Assembly: GCA_024280155.1 (NCBI GenBank)
Contig: JAJRQQ010000010.1
Span: 1-45,098 of the forward strand
Origin: Bacteroidota bacterium
GTDB lineage: Bacteria > Bacteroidota > Bacteroidia > Flavobacteriales_D > Crocinitomicaceae
DNA: 45,098 nucleotides
Direction: 5' to 3'
Shown here: positions 26,514 through 34,650 of the stretch, in pieces
Layout of the letters: the number at the start of each line of letters is the position of its first letter
How positions within the stretch are numbered: the first letter of the stretch is position 1
The notes under the pieces: generated by a model
What the model was told of the DNA's origin: nothing
Database searches by the model: none
What the model saw: only the letters and a program-made list of their open reading frames with translations
Translations under genes and position numbers: made by a program

Positions 26514-26696
26514 CTAATCAAATTTTATTCTATCCCCATTCCCTATCGTTCCGTCAAGAAGATTGGTGAATACAGTTTTACCTATTCTCACATCGGTAGC
26601 ATCATTTGTTTGTTGGGTTACAATACCTCCTCCTTTAGTTTGAGACTGGAATGTGTTTGAAATTTTTTTGCCTTCAAAATTTTTAATTGATTTCAT
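26514..26696 (-). CDS. Precursor peptide of the grasp-with-SPASM cluster (double-glycine leader)
   Basis: 60 residues. The leader MKSIKNFEGKKISNTFQSQ runs to the Gly-Gly-Gly at 22-24, where a C39 peptidase would cut. The core (about 25-60) is rich in Thr (27, 30, 34, 41, 44, 50) and Asp (32, 35, 48, 55, 60) with Lys at 40 and 58, that is, acceptor and donor side chains of the kind used for grasp-ligase ester or amide crosslinks. The core has no Cys or Ser, so lanthipeptide- or sactipeptide-type thioethers are not expected. It is first in the operon and followed by a terminator. The assignment as substrate is inferred from position, leader and composition. Confidence 0.85.
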   Translation of the reverse strand: MKSIKNFEGKKISNTFQSQTKGGGIVTQQTNDATDVRIGKTVFTNLLDGTIGNGDRIKFD

Positions 26697-26786
26697 ATTT
26701 ATTTTTATTAAAATAATCCCACAGATTGTTTTCTATCTTTACTCACGCATTGTGGGTAACTACGACAGTAAAGATTGCGTAAAGTT

Positions 26787-26808
26787 ATCCGTCTGACATC
26801 AGATAGAT
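26787..26808. promoter_or_regulatory. Interrupted palindrome, candidate operator for the XRE regulator
   Basis: ATC-CG-TCTGA-CA-TCAGA-TA-GAT is symmetric in all eight positions of each arm. It lies in the 242-base spacer between the divergent precursor and XRE genes, about 90 bases from the precursor ATG, a suitable place for a shared operator. The same spacer also has a small hairpin (CTCTTT-TTGT-AAAGAG, 26811-26826) and CCCACA/TGTGGG arms (26718-26756). Confidence 0.35.
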
Positions 26809-26908
26809 TACTCTTTTTGTAAAGAGAAAGTGTCAGCATTTTCTTTTTAATAATGCCAAACATATTTATTTTTTCTCTAAAAAAAGAAAGTCTCACTTAT
26901 AATTTATT

Positions 26909-26916
26909 TATATTTG
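26909..26916 (+). promoter_or_regulatory. Bacteroidota -7 promoter box for the XRE regulator
   Basis: TATATTTG, an exact TAnnTTTG match, 22 bases before the ATG of the regulator. No clear -33 element is visible. Confidence 0.6.
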
Positions 26917-26938
26917 CTTATAATATAAAATTATCAAA

Positions 26939-27292
26939 ATGAATTCAATAGGTTTAAAGATAAAAAAAATAAGAGAATATAACAATCTTACACAAGAATA
27001 CATGGCTAGTCAAATGGATATTTCACAGCCTGCTTATGCTCAATTAGAAAATGGCTCTTCTAAAATTTCAAGTCAGCGTTTAAAACAAATATCTAAAATA
27101 TTAAATGTAGATCCTAAAAATTTGGAAAGTTGTGAAGAGATTACGCTTAATATTCACAACAATACGTTGAATTATAATTCGAGTATAATCAAAGAGTTAA
27201 ACTCAAAACAAAATGAGCTGTATGAGCGTTTACTTGCTGAGAAAAACAAAGTCATTGAGCGTTTGGAAAATGAGTTGAAAAAATTGAAATAG
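26939..27292 (+). CDS. XRE-family transcriptional regulator with C-terminal coiled coil
   Basis: 117 residues. The first ~62 residues form a Cro/C1-type helix-turn-helix domain (IKKIREYNNLTQEYMASQMDIS...QLENGSSKIS). The C-terminal third is a likely coiled coil (ELNSKQNELYERLLAEKNKVIERLENELKK) for dimer or higher assembly. It is divergent from the peptide operon and separated from it by a 242-base spacer with a candidate operator, so it is the probable regulator of precursor expression. It is the only gene of the cluster on the plus strand and ends 20 bases before the right direct repeat. Confidence 0.9.
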   Translation: MNSIGLKIKKIREYNNLTQEYMASQMDISQPAYAQLENGSSKISSQRLKQISKILNVDPKNLESCEEITLNIHNNTLNYNSSIIKELNSKQNELYERLLAEKNKVIERLENELKKLK

Positions 27293-27312
27293 CTTTAAAG
27301 TCAAACATGAGA

Positions 27313-27345
27313 AACGTCATTTCTTAAATCAGAGAGAGCTTGTAT
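27313..27345 (+). repeat. Right copy of direct repeat flanking the peptide cluster; part of the ric promoter
   Basis: AACGTCATTTCTTAAA...AGCTTGTAT, nearly identical to 18179-18212. The last bases overlap the ric -7 box. Recombination between the two copies would excise the whole cluster and leave ric with an intact promoter. It may instead be the binding site of a nitric-oxide-responsive regulator of ric. Confidence 0.65.
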
Positions 27346-27350
27346 TTTTG
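27343..27350 (+). promoter_or_regulatory. Bacteroidota -7 promoter box for ric
   Basis: TATTTTTG, an exact TAnnTTTG match, 19 bases before the ric ATG. At the left repeat copy the matching position reads TATAAATT, so that copy has lost the box. Confidence 0.55.
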
Positions 27351-27369
27351 CAAGAAAAAATAAATAAAG

Positions 27370-28092
27370 ATGAAAAACTATAAAACAATGACCGTTGCTG
27401 AAATTGTAACGGATAAAATAGAAGCTGGAGATGTCTTTAAGAAATACGACATTGATTTTTGTTGTGGTGGAGGTGTAAAATTATCTACAGTTTGCCAAGA
27501 AAACAGTATAAATATCGACGAAATTGTGGCAGAGATTGAGCAGCGTTCTTCAACAGTTTTCTCAACCCATGATTATGCTTCTTGGGACCTTGATTTCTTG
27601 GCCGATTTTGTTGTCAACACACACCATAAATTTGTTGAAAGAGAAAGTCCTGTTTTATTGCAATATTCTGAGAAAGTGGCGCAAGTACATGGTCATTCTC
27701 ACCCAGAAGTTATTCGCATTAATGAATTAGCACACGCACTTGTAGATGAATTATTGGGACACATGCAGAAAGAAGAAATGATTCTTTTTCCAAACATCAA
27801 AGCAATTGCGAATACTCAAAAAAATGGAACTGCATACAATACGCCACCTTTTGGAAGTTTGCAAAATCCAATTAATGTGATGGAAGCAGAACATGATGGT
27901 GCTGGTGATATTATCAAAGAGATTAAGAAATTAACCAATGATTTTACGCCACCAGAAGATGCTTGTAATACTTTTAATGCTCTGTATGCAAAATTAGAAG
28001 CGTATCAAAACGATTTATTTCAGCACATTCATATTGAGAATAACATCTTATTTCCAAAAGCGATAGAGTTGGAGAAAGGAATTATGATGTAA
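27370..28092 (+). CDS. ric: Iron-sulfur cluster repair di-iron protein (RIC/ScdA/YtfE family)
   Basis: 240 residues. The N-terminal ScdA domain has the signature IDFCCGGG near residues 36-43; the C-terminal hemerythrin-like domain supplies the His and Glu ligands of a di-iron site (VVNTHHKFVERES; HGHSHPEV; LLGHMQKEEMILFP; VMEAEHDGAGDI; HIHIENNILFPKA). The family repairs iron-sulfur clusters damaged by nitric oxide or oxidants in the cytoplasm and is usually induced by nitrosative stress. Its promoter overlaps the right direct repeat of the peptide cluster. Convergent with leuS, separated from it by a terminator. Confidence 0.95.
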   Translation: MKNYKTMTVAEIVTDKIEAGDVFKKYDIDFCCGGGVKLSTVCQENSINIDEIVAEIEQRSSTVFSTHDYASWDLDFLADFVVNTHHKFVERESPVLLQYSEKVAQVHGHSHPEVIRINELAHALVDELLGHMQKEEMILFPNIKAIANTQKNGTAYNTPPFGSLQNPINVMEAEHDGAGDIIKEIKKLTNDFTPPEDACNTFNALYAKLEAYQNDLFQHIHIENNILFPKAIELEKGIMM

Positions 28093-28129
28093 AATTTATT
28101 TGAAGGATTTTAAGTAAAAATTTTATCGT

Positions 28130-28160
28130 AAAAAATGGAGGGTATACAATATATCCTCCA
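28130..28160 (-). terminator. Terminator of leuS
   Basis: TGGAGGGTATA and TATATCCTCCA pair over 11 positions (one wobble) with a 3-base loop; on the minus strand a T-run follows. It lies just after the leuS stop, in the spacer to the convergent ric gene. Confidence 0.75.
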
Positions 28161-28169
28161 CCTTGTATT

Positions 28170-31148
28170 TTACAACACAACATTCACAATTCTCCCAGGG
28201 ACAACAATCACTTTTTTAGGTGCTTTTCCGTCCAACCATTTAAGAGCAACTTCATGTGCTAAAACTTCTTTTTCTACCTCTTTTGGATTCATTTCTGTTG
28301 GTAATTCAATCTTAAATCGCATTTTACCATTGATAGAAACAGGGTAAGTTATATTTGCCTCGATTAAATGACTTTCATCAAAAATTGGGAAAGTAGCATA
28401 ACTCAAAGTTCCTGCAACATGACCTAATTTAACCCATAATTCTTCAGAAATATGAGGAGCATAAGGCGAAAGCATAATCACCAATTCTTCTAAAATTGCT
28501 TTATTGTTGCATTTTTGGTCATTTAGTTCGTTCACACAAATCATAAAAGCAGAAACTCCCGTATTGAACGAATAACGTTCTAAATCATCGGTAATTTTCT
28601 TAATGGTTTTATGTAAAGTTTTTAACGCATCTTTTGAAGGTTCTTTTTCATCCAAAGAAACATTTCCTTGGTCATCGTGGAATAAACGCCACAATTTTCG
28701 TAAGAAGTTATGTACACCGTTGATTCCTTTGGTATCCCACGGTTTAGATTGCTCCAAAGGCCCGAGAAACATTTCGTACATTCGCAAAGTATCTGCACCA
28801 AATTGATCAACCAACTCATCAGGAGTTTGCACATTGAATTTTGATTTTGACATTTTCTCTACCTCATGTCCGCAGATGAAGGTTCCGTCGTCTTCGAGAA
28901 TGAATTCAGCATCTTTGTATTCTTCTCTCCAGTTTTTAAAAGCTTCGATGTCGAGAATGTCATTGTCAACCATTGATATGTCAACGTGGATTGGTCTATA
29001 TTCTGTTAAATCAAATTTAGCAATAATATTAAGAGAATTATTTGTAATTACATCTCTGTATTTCTCTTCAATTTCATTTAATTTATTTAATACTCTTTGA
29101 GAAATTTCACCTGTTACCTTAAAATTATCTAATTCTTTTCTAGAACAATAAACTTTTGGTAATTGAGTTAAGTCGTATCTATTATAAAACAAAACAAAAG
29201 TTTCTAACTCACTACTGTCATTATCAAATAATGGATTAATTCTTATAGGAGAGACTTCATAAACAAACCTACTTCTTCCCAATATCATTCCTTGGTTAAT
29301 CATTTTTTGGAAAGGTTCATCAAAAGGAATGAATCCCATATCATTTAAGAATTTTGTCCAAAAACGAGCATACAAAAGATGCCCTGTAGCGTGCTCAGAA
29401 CCACCGATGTATAAATCTACATTTTTCCAATAATCTACCTTTTCTTTACTAACGAATTCGTTTTCATTCTTCGGGTCCATATAGCGTAAGAAGTACCAAG
29501 AACTTCCTGCCCAACCAGGCATTGTATTAAATTCCATTCTATCGCCTTCGAAATGATTCCAAGCATCTTTTGTTGCTCTAGCCAAAGGTGGTTCGCCATC
29601 TTCTGTAGGTAAATATTTATCGACTTCAGGCAATGTAATCGGCAAATCTTTATCGTCCACCAAATAAGGCGTTTCTCCTTTATAATAAACAGGGAAAGGT
29701 TCTCCCCAGTAGCGTTGTCTAGAAAAAACTGCATCTCTTAATCGGTAATTTGTTTCACCTTGTCCAATTCCACGTTGTTGAATTTCGTATATCGCCAATT
29801 TCATGGCTTTTTTGATTTTCAAGTCATTCAAGAAATCAGAATTTGTAATTACACCTTCTTTCTCCGTGTAAGCTTTTTCAGAAATATCAACATCTTTAAA
29901 GATGTTTTTAATTTCGATATTAAAATGTTTAGCAAAATCCCAATCACGTTGGTCACCACAAGGAACTGCCATTACTGCCCCAGTTCCGTAGGAAGCAAGA
30001 ACATAATCACCAATCCATACAGGAATTTTTTCTCCAGAGAATGGGTGAATGGCATAAGCACCAGTAAATTGACCTGTGATATTTTTCACGTCTGCTTGTC
30101 TATCTCGTTCAGATTTTAGTGCAGCTTCTTTTTTGTATCTTTCGACATCTTCTTTGTACTCAGAAGTTGTAATTTTATCGACAAAAGGGTGTTCTGGTGC
30201 TAAAACCATGAATGAAACTCCAAAAATTGTATCTGGGCGAGTGGTAAAGACTTCTATTTTGTTCTCATCGTTTTCTATCTCAAACTTTACAGAAGCACCC
30301 ACTGATTTTCCAATCCAATTTCGTTGTTGGTCCTTGATAGAGTCTGTCCAATCAATGGTTTCTAACCCCGTCAATAAACGTTCAGCATACGCTTTAATTC
30401 TCATTGACCATTGGCGCATTAATTTCTGTTGAACTGGATGTCCACCACGTTCAGAAACACCGTTTACGATTTCATCATTCGCAAGAACAGTTCCCAGTGC
30501 AGGACACCAATTTACCCATGAGTCAGCCAAATAAGCCAAGCGATATTCTTGTAATACTTTTTCTTTTTCTACATCAGAATAATTATTCCATTCTACCGCT
30601 GTAAAAACATCTTCCTTATCTGTACATGCATTCACTGCAATATTTCCATCTTTTTCAAAAACGGAAACTAATTTTTCGATTGACTCGGCTTTATTCGTGT
30701 CATTATCGTAATACGCATTGAAAAGTTGTTTGAAAATCCATTGCGTCCACTTGTAATATTCTGGAGAAGATGTTCTAATTTCTCTATCCCAATCAAAAGA
30801 AAACCCAATTTTATCCATTTGGTCTCTATATCGAGCAATATTTTCTTTTGTTGTAATGCTTGGGTGTTGACCTGTTTGAATGGCATATTGCTCTGCAGGA
30901 AGACCAAAAGAATCATAACCCATTGGGTGTAAAACATTAAAACCTTTCAACCTTTTGTAACGTGCATAAATATCTGAAGCAATATACCCTAGAGGATGAC
31001 CGACGTGTAGTCCAGCTCCAGAAGGATAAGGAAACATATCAAGGGCATAAAATTTTGGTTTGTCAGAAAAGTCTTTTGCAGCAAAAGTTTTATTCTCTGC
31101 CCAAAATTTTCTCCAATTTGATTCGATTTCTCTAAAATTATATTCCAT
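28170..31148 (-). CDS. leuS: Leucyl-tRNA synthetase with a ~85-residue insertion
   Basis: 992 residues from the ATG at 31148 (MEYNFREIESNWRKFW). An ATG further up at 31172 lies inside the promoter box and is rejected. HVGH at 48-51 and KMSKS near 763 are intact; the CP1 editing domain (TTRPDTIFGVSFMVLAPEHP) and C-terminal anticodon part are normal. Between ILGRSRFVYEVSPIR (~620) and IHVDISMV (~720), where Bacteroidota enzymes as I recall them have only a short link, there is a Lys/Asn/Glu-rich segment (SSELETFVLFYNRYDLTQLP...). The gene has its own promoter box and terminator. Confidence 0.97.
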   Translation of the reverse strand: MEYNFREIESNWRKFWAENKTFAAKDFSDKPKFYALDMFPYPSGAGLHVGHPLGYIASDIYARYKRLKGFNVLHPMGYDSFGLPAEQYAIQTGQHPSITTKENIARYRDQMDKIGFSFDWDREIRTSSPEYYKWTQWIFKQLFNAYYDNDTNKAESIEKLVSVFEKDGNIAVNACTDKEDVFTAVEWNNYSDVEKEKVLQEYRLAYLADSWVNWCPALGTVLANDEIVNGVSERGGHPVQQKLMRQWSMRIKAYAERLLTGLETIDWTDSIKDQQRNWIGKSVGASVKFEIENDENKIEVFTTRPDTIFGVSFMVLAPEHPFVDKITTSEYKEDVERYKKEAALKSERDRQADVKNITGQFTGAYAIHPFSGEKIPVWIGDYVLASYGTGAVMAVPCGDQRDWDFAKHFNIEIKNIFKDVDISEKAYTEKEGVITNSDFLNDLKIKKAMKLAIYEIQQRGIGQGETNYRLRDAVFSRQRYWGEPFPVYYKGETPYLVDDKDLPITLPEVDKYLPTEDGEPPLARATKDAWNHFEGDRMEFNTMPGWAGSSWYFLRYMDPKNENEFVSKEKVDYWKNVDLYIGGSEHATGHLLYARFWTKFLNDMGFIPFDEPFQKMINQGMILGRSRFVYEVSPIRINPLFDNDSSELETFVLFYNRYDLTQLPKVYCSRKELDNFKVTGEISQRVLNKLNEIEEKYRDVITNNSLNIIAKFDLTEYRPIHVDISMVDNDILDIEAFKNWREEYKDAEFILEDDGTFICGHEVEKMSKSKFNVQTPDELVDQFGADTLRMYEMFLGPLEQSKPWDTKGINGVHNFLRKLWRLFHDDQGNVSLDEKEPSKDALKTLHKTIKKITDDLERYSFNTGVSAFMICVNELNDQKCNNKAILEELVIMLSPYAPHISEELWVKLGHVAGTLSYATFPIFDESHLIEANITYPVSINGKMRFKIELPTEMNPKEVEKEVLAHEVALKWLDGKAPKKVIVVPGRIVNVVL

Positions 31149-31169
31149 GATTCTGACTTTATGTAGGCG

Positions 31170-31177
31170 CAAAGATA
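31170..31177 (-). promoter_or_regulatory. Bacteroidota -7 promoter box for leuS
   Basis: TATCTTTG on the minus strand, an exact TAnnTTTG match, 21 bases before the ATG at 31148. It decides the start: the frame's earlier ATG at 31172 is within the box and cannot be translated from this transcript. Confidence 0.7.
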
Positions 31178-31310
31178 CATTTTCTAAATGTACTATTCTA
31201 ACTGTTAAAGGGTAGAAATGGAGAATTTAGGTAAAGAATAAAGAATAGAAAAGGATAAATATTGATTTTTCCTTCTGTTTTACAATTTGATTTCGCTATT
31301 TTTACTCAAA

Positions 31311-33535
31311 ATGAATAAAAAAAGGACACATATTCGGTTTGTTATTCTGTTTATCTTCTGCTTTCTTGGGATAAATAGTTGGTCACAGCATTCTAAAGAA
31401 ATTCACCTTATTCAGTCCATTGAAAAAGAAAGCAACCCCAAAAAAAGATTCAATCGAATTATGGTTTTGGGTGAATATTACAAAGAAAACAATATTGAGA
31501 AAGCCGATTCTATCCGGAAAATAATTTTAGAGGAAAGTCGTGTTTTTTATGATATTACTCGATTTAATGCTCTGTTTTATAATGCCGAGATTGCGTTTAT
31601 CAAAGGAGATTTAGATGAATATTATAAAACAATTCTTGCTTGTCAGCCCTTCTTAAATAAGATAGAATCTGAGGATGTACGGTTTAAAATTTATAGACAT
31701 TTAGGGTATTATCACACCAGTATGCAAGAATTTGAAACTGCTGAGTTTTATTTCAGAAACTGCATTCGAATAGCCAAAAGAGAACGAAAAAAAATGACCA
31801 AAGTGAAGCGTATGCCTATTTTGCTTTGAATTTTATGTATGCCAATGAGAAAGATTCTGCGTTGTTTTATGTGGATAAATCTATTCAAACAGCTCGAAAT
31901 TCTAAGGATAAAGTCACTCTCGCAGGAGCATTTAATACTCAAGCAAGAATATATGATTTTTTTGGTCAAATAGAGGTGAGTGTTGCGAAGAACTTGATCT
32001 CCCTTCAATTGATTCAAGAAGTACACAATGTTCTTTTATTGGCTCAATACACTAGAGAATTGGGGCAAGATCAGCAATTGATTCTCAATTTGAACGATGC
32101 AGAATATTATTATAATCAATCCTTAAAATACGCACGAAGTATTCATGACCTAAGACAGGTAGCACTTGCTCAAACACAACTAGCATCTGTACAATTGGAT
32201 AGAAAAGATTATCAAAAGGCAATAAAAAATGCAAACAGCGCTATTGTTCATCTTACAGAATTGAATGACTATAATGGTCTTGGTCGGACGTATAATATAC
32301 TCGGTAAGATTTATAAAGCGCAGAAAAAATACAATAAAGCATCGAGTAATTTTAATCAAGCATTGGTGTATTATGAATCGACGAGTAATAAAGAGGAAAT
32401 TGCAGGTGTTTATCATAATGTTGGGACAATTTTTAAAGAACAAAAAAAGTATAAGAAAGCATTAGAATACTTGAATCGTTCGATTGAAATTAGAAAAGAT
32501 TATGGAGCAAAGAATCAGATTTATCATACTTACCGAGTAATTTCAAACGTTTATAAAGAAATTAATGATAAGAATAAATCGTTGGAATACCTTGAGTTAT
32601 ATTTGAATTATGTTGACAGTAATACTATTCTTCAATCTGCAACAAAAATTGCGGAGTTGAGTGAGTCTTATCGTTCTGAACAAAGAGATCGTTTGATTCA
32701 GGCACAAGCAGATTCGTTGGAAAGACAGCAACAGGAAAAATTAATTACCTCAACAAAATTAGAAAACAGTCAGTTGAGAAATAATTTTCAAATGTACATT
32801 ATCGTTGCTATCTTGATTATTATTGTACTTGGAGGAGTTATTCTTTTTTACCGTTGGAATCAAACAAAAATAAAGCAACAACAGAAAGAAGCTGAAATGT
32901 CCCAAACTCTCTTGAGGACACAGATGAATCCCCATTTTGTGTTTAACGCAATGTCAGTGATTCAGAGTTATATCTATGACAATGATACAGTGAATTCTTC
33001 TAAATTCTTGGTGAATTTCTCCCGACTGATGCGATTAATACTTGAGAACTCGCCTAAAAAAGCCATTCATATTGAAACAGAAATGGAGATTTTAGAAAAA
33101 TACTTAGGCATGCAAAAATTGCGTTTTGAGGATCGATTTGATTTTGAAATTACAGCTGATGAGCAACTTTATAATGAACACGCCGTTATACCACCAATGA
33201 TTACTCAGCCATTTATTGAGAACGCAATTGAACATGGTCAATTACATACAGTGAAGAGTGGTTTTATTCATGTAAACTTTAAAAAGGAAGGCGAAATGTT
33301 GAAAATCTCCATTATCGATAATGGAATTGGAAGAAAAAGCTCAAGTAAAAATAAGAAAAGTTCAGCGCATAAGAGTATGGCTATGGACATTACAAGTCAA
33401 CGAATAGAAAATTTAAACCGAAAATACAATAGCGAAGGGGAGTTAATAGTTGAAGATTACAATAAAGAATTGGAAACAGGAACTATAGTGCTAATTTCAT
33501 TGCCCTACCGTGTAGATAATAACCCAACAGACTAA
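31311..33535 (+). CDS. TPR-containing LytS-type sensor histidine kinase (one frameshift)
   Basis: Reconstructed length 741 residues. Start at 31311 (MNKKRTHIRFVILFIFCFLG, a signal or anchor segment ending NSWSQ). Several TPR repeats lie in the periplasmic half (YNILGKIYKAQKKYNKASSN; YHNVGTIFKEQKKYKKALEY), then one membrane helix (MYIIVAILIIIVLGGVILFY), then a His-kinase domain with QMNPHFVFNAMSVIQ and ATP-binding DNGIGRK. As sequenced, the first frame stops at 31829 and the rest opens at 31826. One extra A in the run of eight at 31787-31794 joins them (ERKKNDQSEAYAYFALNFMY). The partner response regulator follows 11 bases downstream. The stimulus is unknown. Confidence 0.87.
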
Positions 33536-33546
33536 AAATTGAAAAG

Positions 33547-34290
33547 ATGAAGAAAGTTTTAATTATTGATGATGAAAATAGAACGAGAGAATTGATTGCA
33601 AAAATGATTGACTCCTTTGGGATGGATGTTCAAACTTTTCCAGAAGGAGAGAATGTTCAATCAGGTATCGCTGCAATAGAAAAACATCAACCAGACATTG
33701 TTTTTTTAGACATTCAAATGCCTGACGGAACAGGTTTTGACGTTTTGGCGTCTGTTCCTAACAAGAATTTTGAAGTAATATTTATCACTGCCCACGAAGA
33801 ATTTGCAATTAAAGCAATAAAATTTAGTGCATTGGATTATTTGTTAAAACCGGTTGATTTGTCTGAATTGAAATCTTCCCTTGAAAAAGCAATCGCATTG
33901 GTGGATGAAAAAAGTGATCATCAACAATTTGAGGTTTTAGAAAATAATATGAACCCTAAAGAAAAGAAGCGTTTGGTTTTAAAAACACAAGAAAGTGTTC
34001 ATGTTGTGGAATTAGATCAAATTATTCGTTGTGAATCTGACCGAAATTACACATCTTTTTTTCTCTTAGACAATAAAAAGATCCTTGTTTCTAAAACATT
34101 AAAAGAGTATGAAACACTTTTGTCAGGGCATAACTTTTTACGTGTTCAGCAATCTCATTTGATTAACTTAAATTATATCGACCGATATGATAAGAAAGAT
34201 GGAGGGGCTGTTGTGATGAAAGATGGTTCTGAAGTACCTTTATCACCTGCTAAAAGAGAAGTTTTCTTTCAAAGGCTTGAGAACTTATAA
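33547..34290 (+). CDS. LytTR-family response regulator
   Basis: 247 residues. Receiver domain with acidic pocket Asp8/Asp9, phospho-acceptor Asp55 (IVFLDIQMPDG), the Thr switch (FITAHEEF) and Lys of LLKPVD. A LytTR DNA-binding domain follows (VVELDQIIRCESDRNYTSFF; FLRVQQSHLINLNYIDRY; GSEVPLSPAKR). It is the expected target of the adjacent TPR-type kinase and most likely acts as a DNA-binding activator. No target site can be identified. A candidate small RNA follows on the same strand from its own promoter. Confidence 0.96.
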   Translation: MKKVLIIDDENRTRELIAKMIDSFGMDVQTFPEGENVQSGIAAIEKHQPDIVFLDIQMPDGTGFDVLASVPNKNFEVIFITAHEEFAIKAIKFSALDYLLKPVDLSELKSSLEKAIALVDEKSDHQQFEVLENNMNPKEKKRLVLKTQESVHVVELDQIIRCESDRNYTSFFLLDNKKILVSKTLKEYETLLSGHNFLRVQQSHLINLNYIDRYDKKDGGAVVMKDGSEVPLSPAKREVFFQRLENL

Positions 34291-34372
34291 TTCATTATTC
34301 GTTCAAACCCATAAAATATTCATTCATACTACTAGAATATTCATTTGAAAGATTTAAACCGAATATTTGCTC

Positions 34373-34380
34373 TATATTTG
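34373..34380 (+). promoter_or_regulatory. Bacteroidota -7 promoter box for a candidate small RNA
   Basis: TATATTTG, an exact TAnnTTTG match, about 80 bases after the LytTR stop and followed by no protein-coding frame. A TTTG 25 bases upstream is further than the usual -33 spacing. Confidence 0.5.
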
Positions 34381-34386
34381 AAATAG

Positions 34387-34560
34387 AAATAAGGAGAAAT
34401 ATCAGGAATTTTCTTTAAGTTTTTTGAAATATTGGAAGTAAATACACTGCTTGGAGAGGCAGTTTCATTTTCTAGTTTGATTAAAGAGTATAACAGTTCT
34501 TAACTTCCAATTCAAAAATGTGCTTTGCACACCTTTTGGAAATTCCTGATTTTCACTTTG
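34387..34560 (+). ncRNA. Candidate 6S-like RNA
   Basis: A ~170-base non-coding segment downstream of a promoter box. Outer stem: ATCAGGAATTTTC (34401-34413) with GGAAATTCCTGAT (34538-34550). Next inward is a bubble, with a small hairpin TGTGC-TTT-GCACA (34519-34531) on its 3' side. Then an inner stem ATTGGAAGT (34431-34439) with ACTTCCAAT (34503-34511), and an apical hairpin ACTGC...GCAGT (34446-34463). A long rod with a large bubble and a small 3'-side hairpin is the 6S RNA plan; a Bacteroidota form (6S-Flavo) is known. Assignment rests on hand-drawn structure only. Confidence 0.45.
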
Positions 34561-34616
34561 TTTTACTACAAAGAAATTGCATTACTACTGCGATATTGAA
34601 AAATAACTTACTACTG

Positions 34617-34650
34617 CAAAGAGCTGAATTTATTCAGCTCTTTGTTTTTT
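34617..34650 (+). terminator. Terminator after the candidate small RNA, overlapping the cyclase gene end
   Basis: CAAAGAGCTGAA and TTCAGCTCTTTG form a perfect 12-bp stem with a 4-base loop, then six T on the plus strand. It overlaps the stop of the convergent cyclase gene. Between it and the small-RNA stem lie three related short motifs (TTACTAC at 34563, 34582 and 34609). Confidence 0.85.

Noticed and set aside
26708-26896. A 62-codon minus-strand frame upstream of the precursor gene
   Set aside because: It lies in the divergent promoter region, overlaps the candidate operator, has no leader or motif, and its composition (many Arg, Lys, Phe, Ser) looks like chance translation of AT-rich DNA.
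31149-31172. An earlier ATG for leuS
   Set aside because: It overlaps the TATCTTTG promoter box and would add residues not found in the family.
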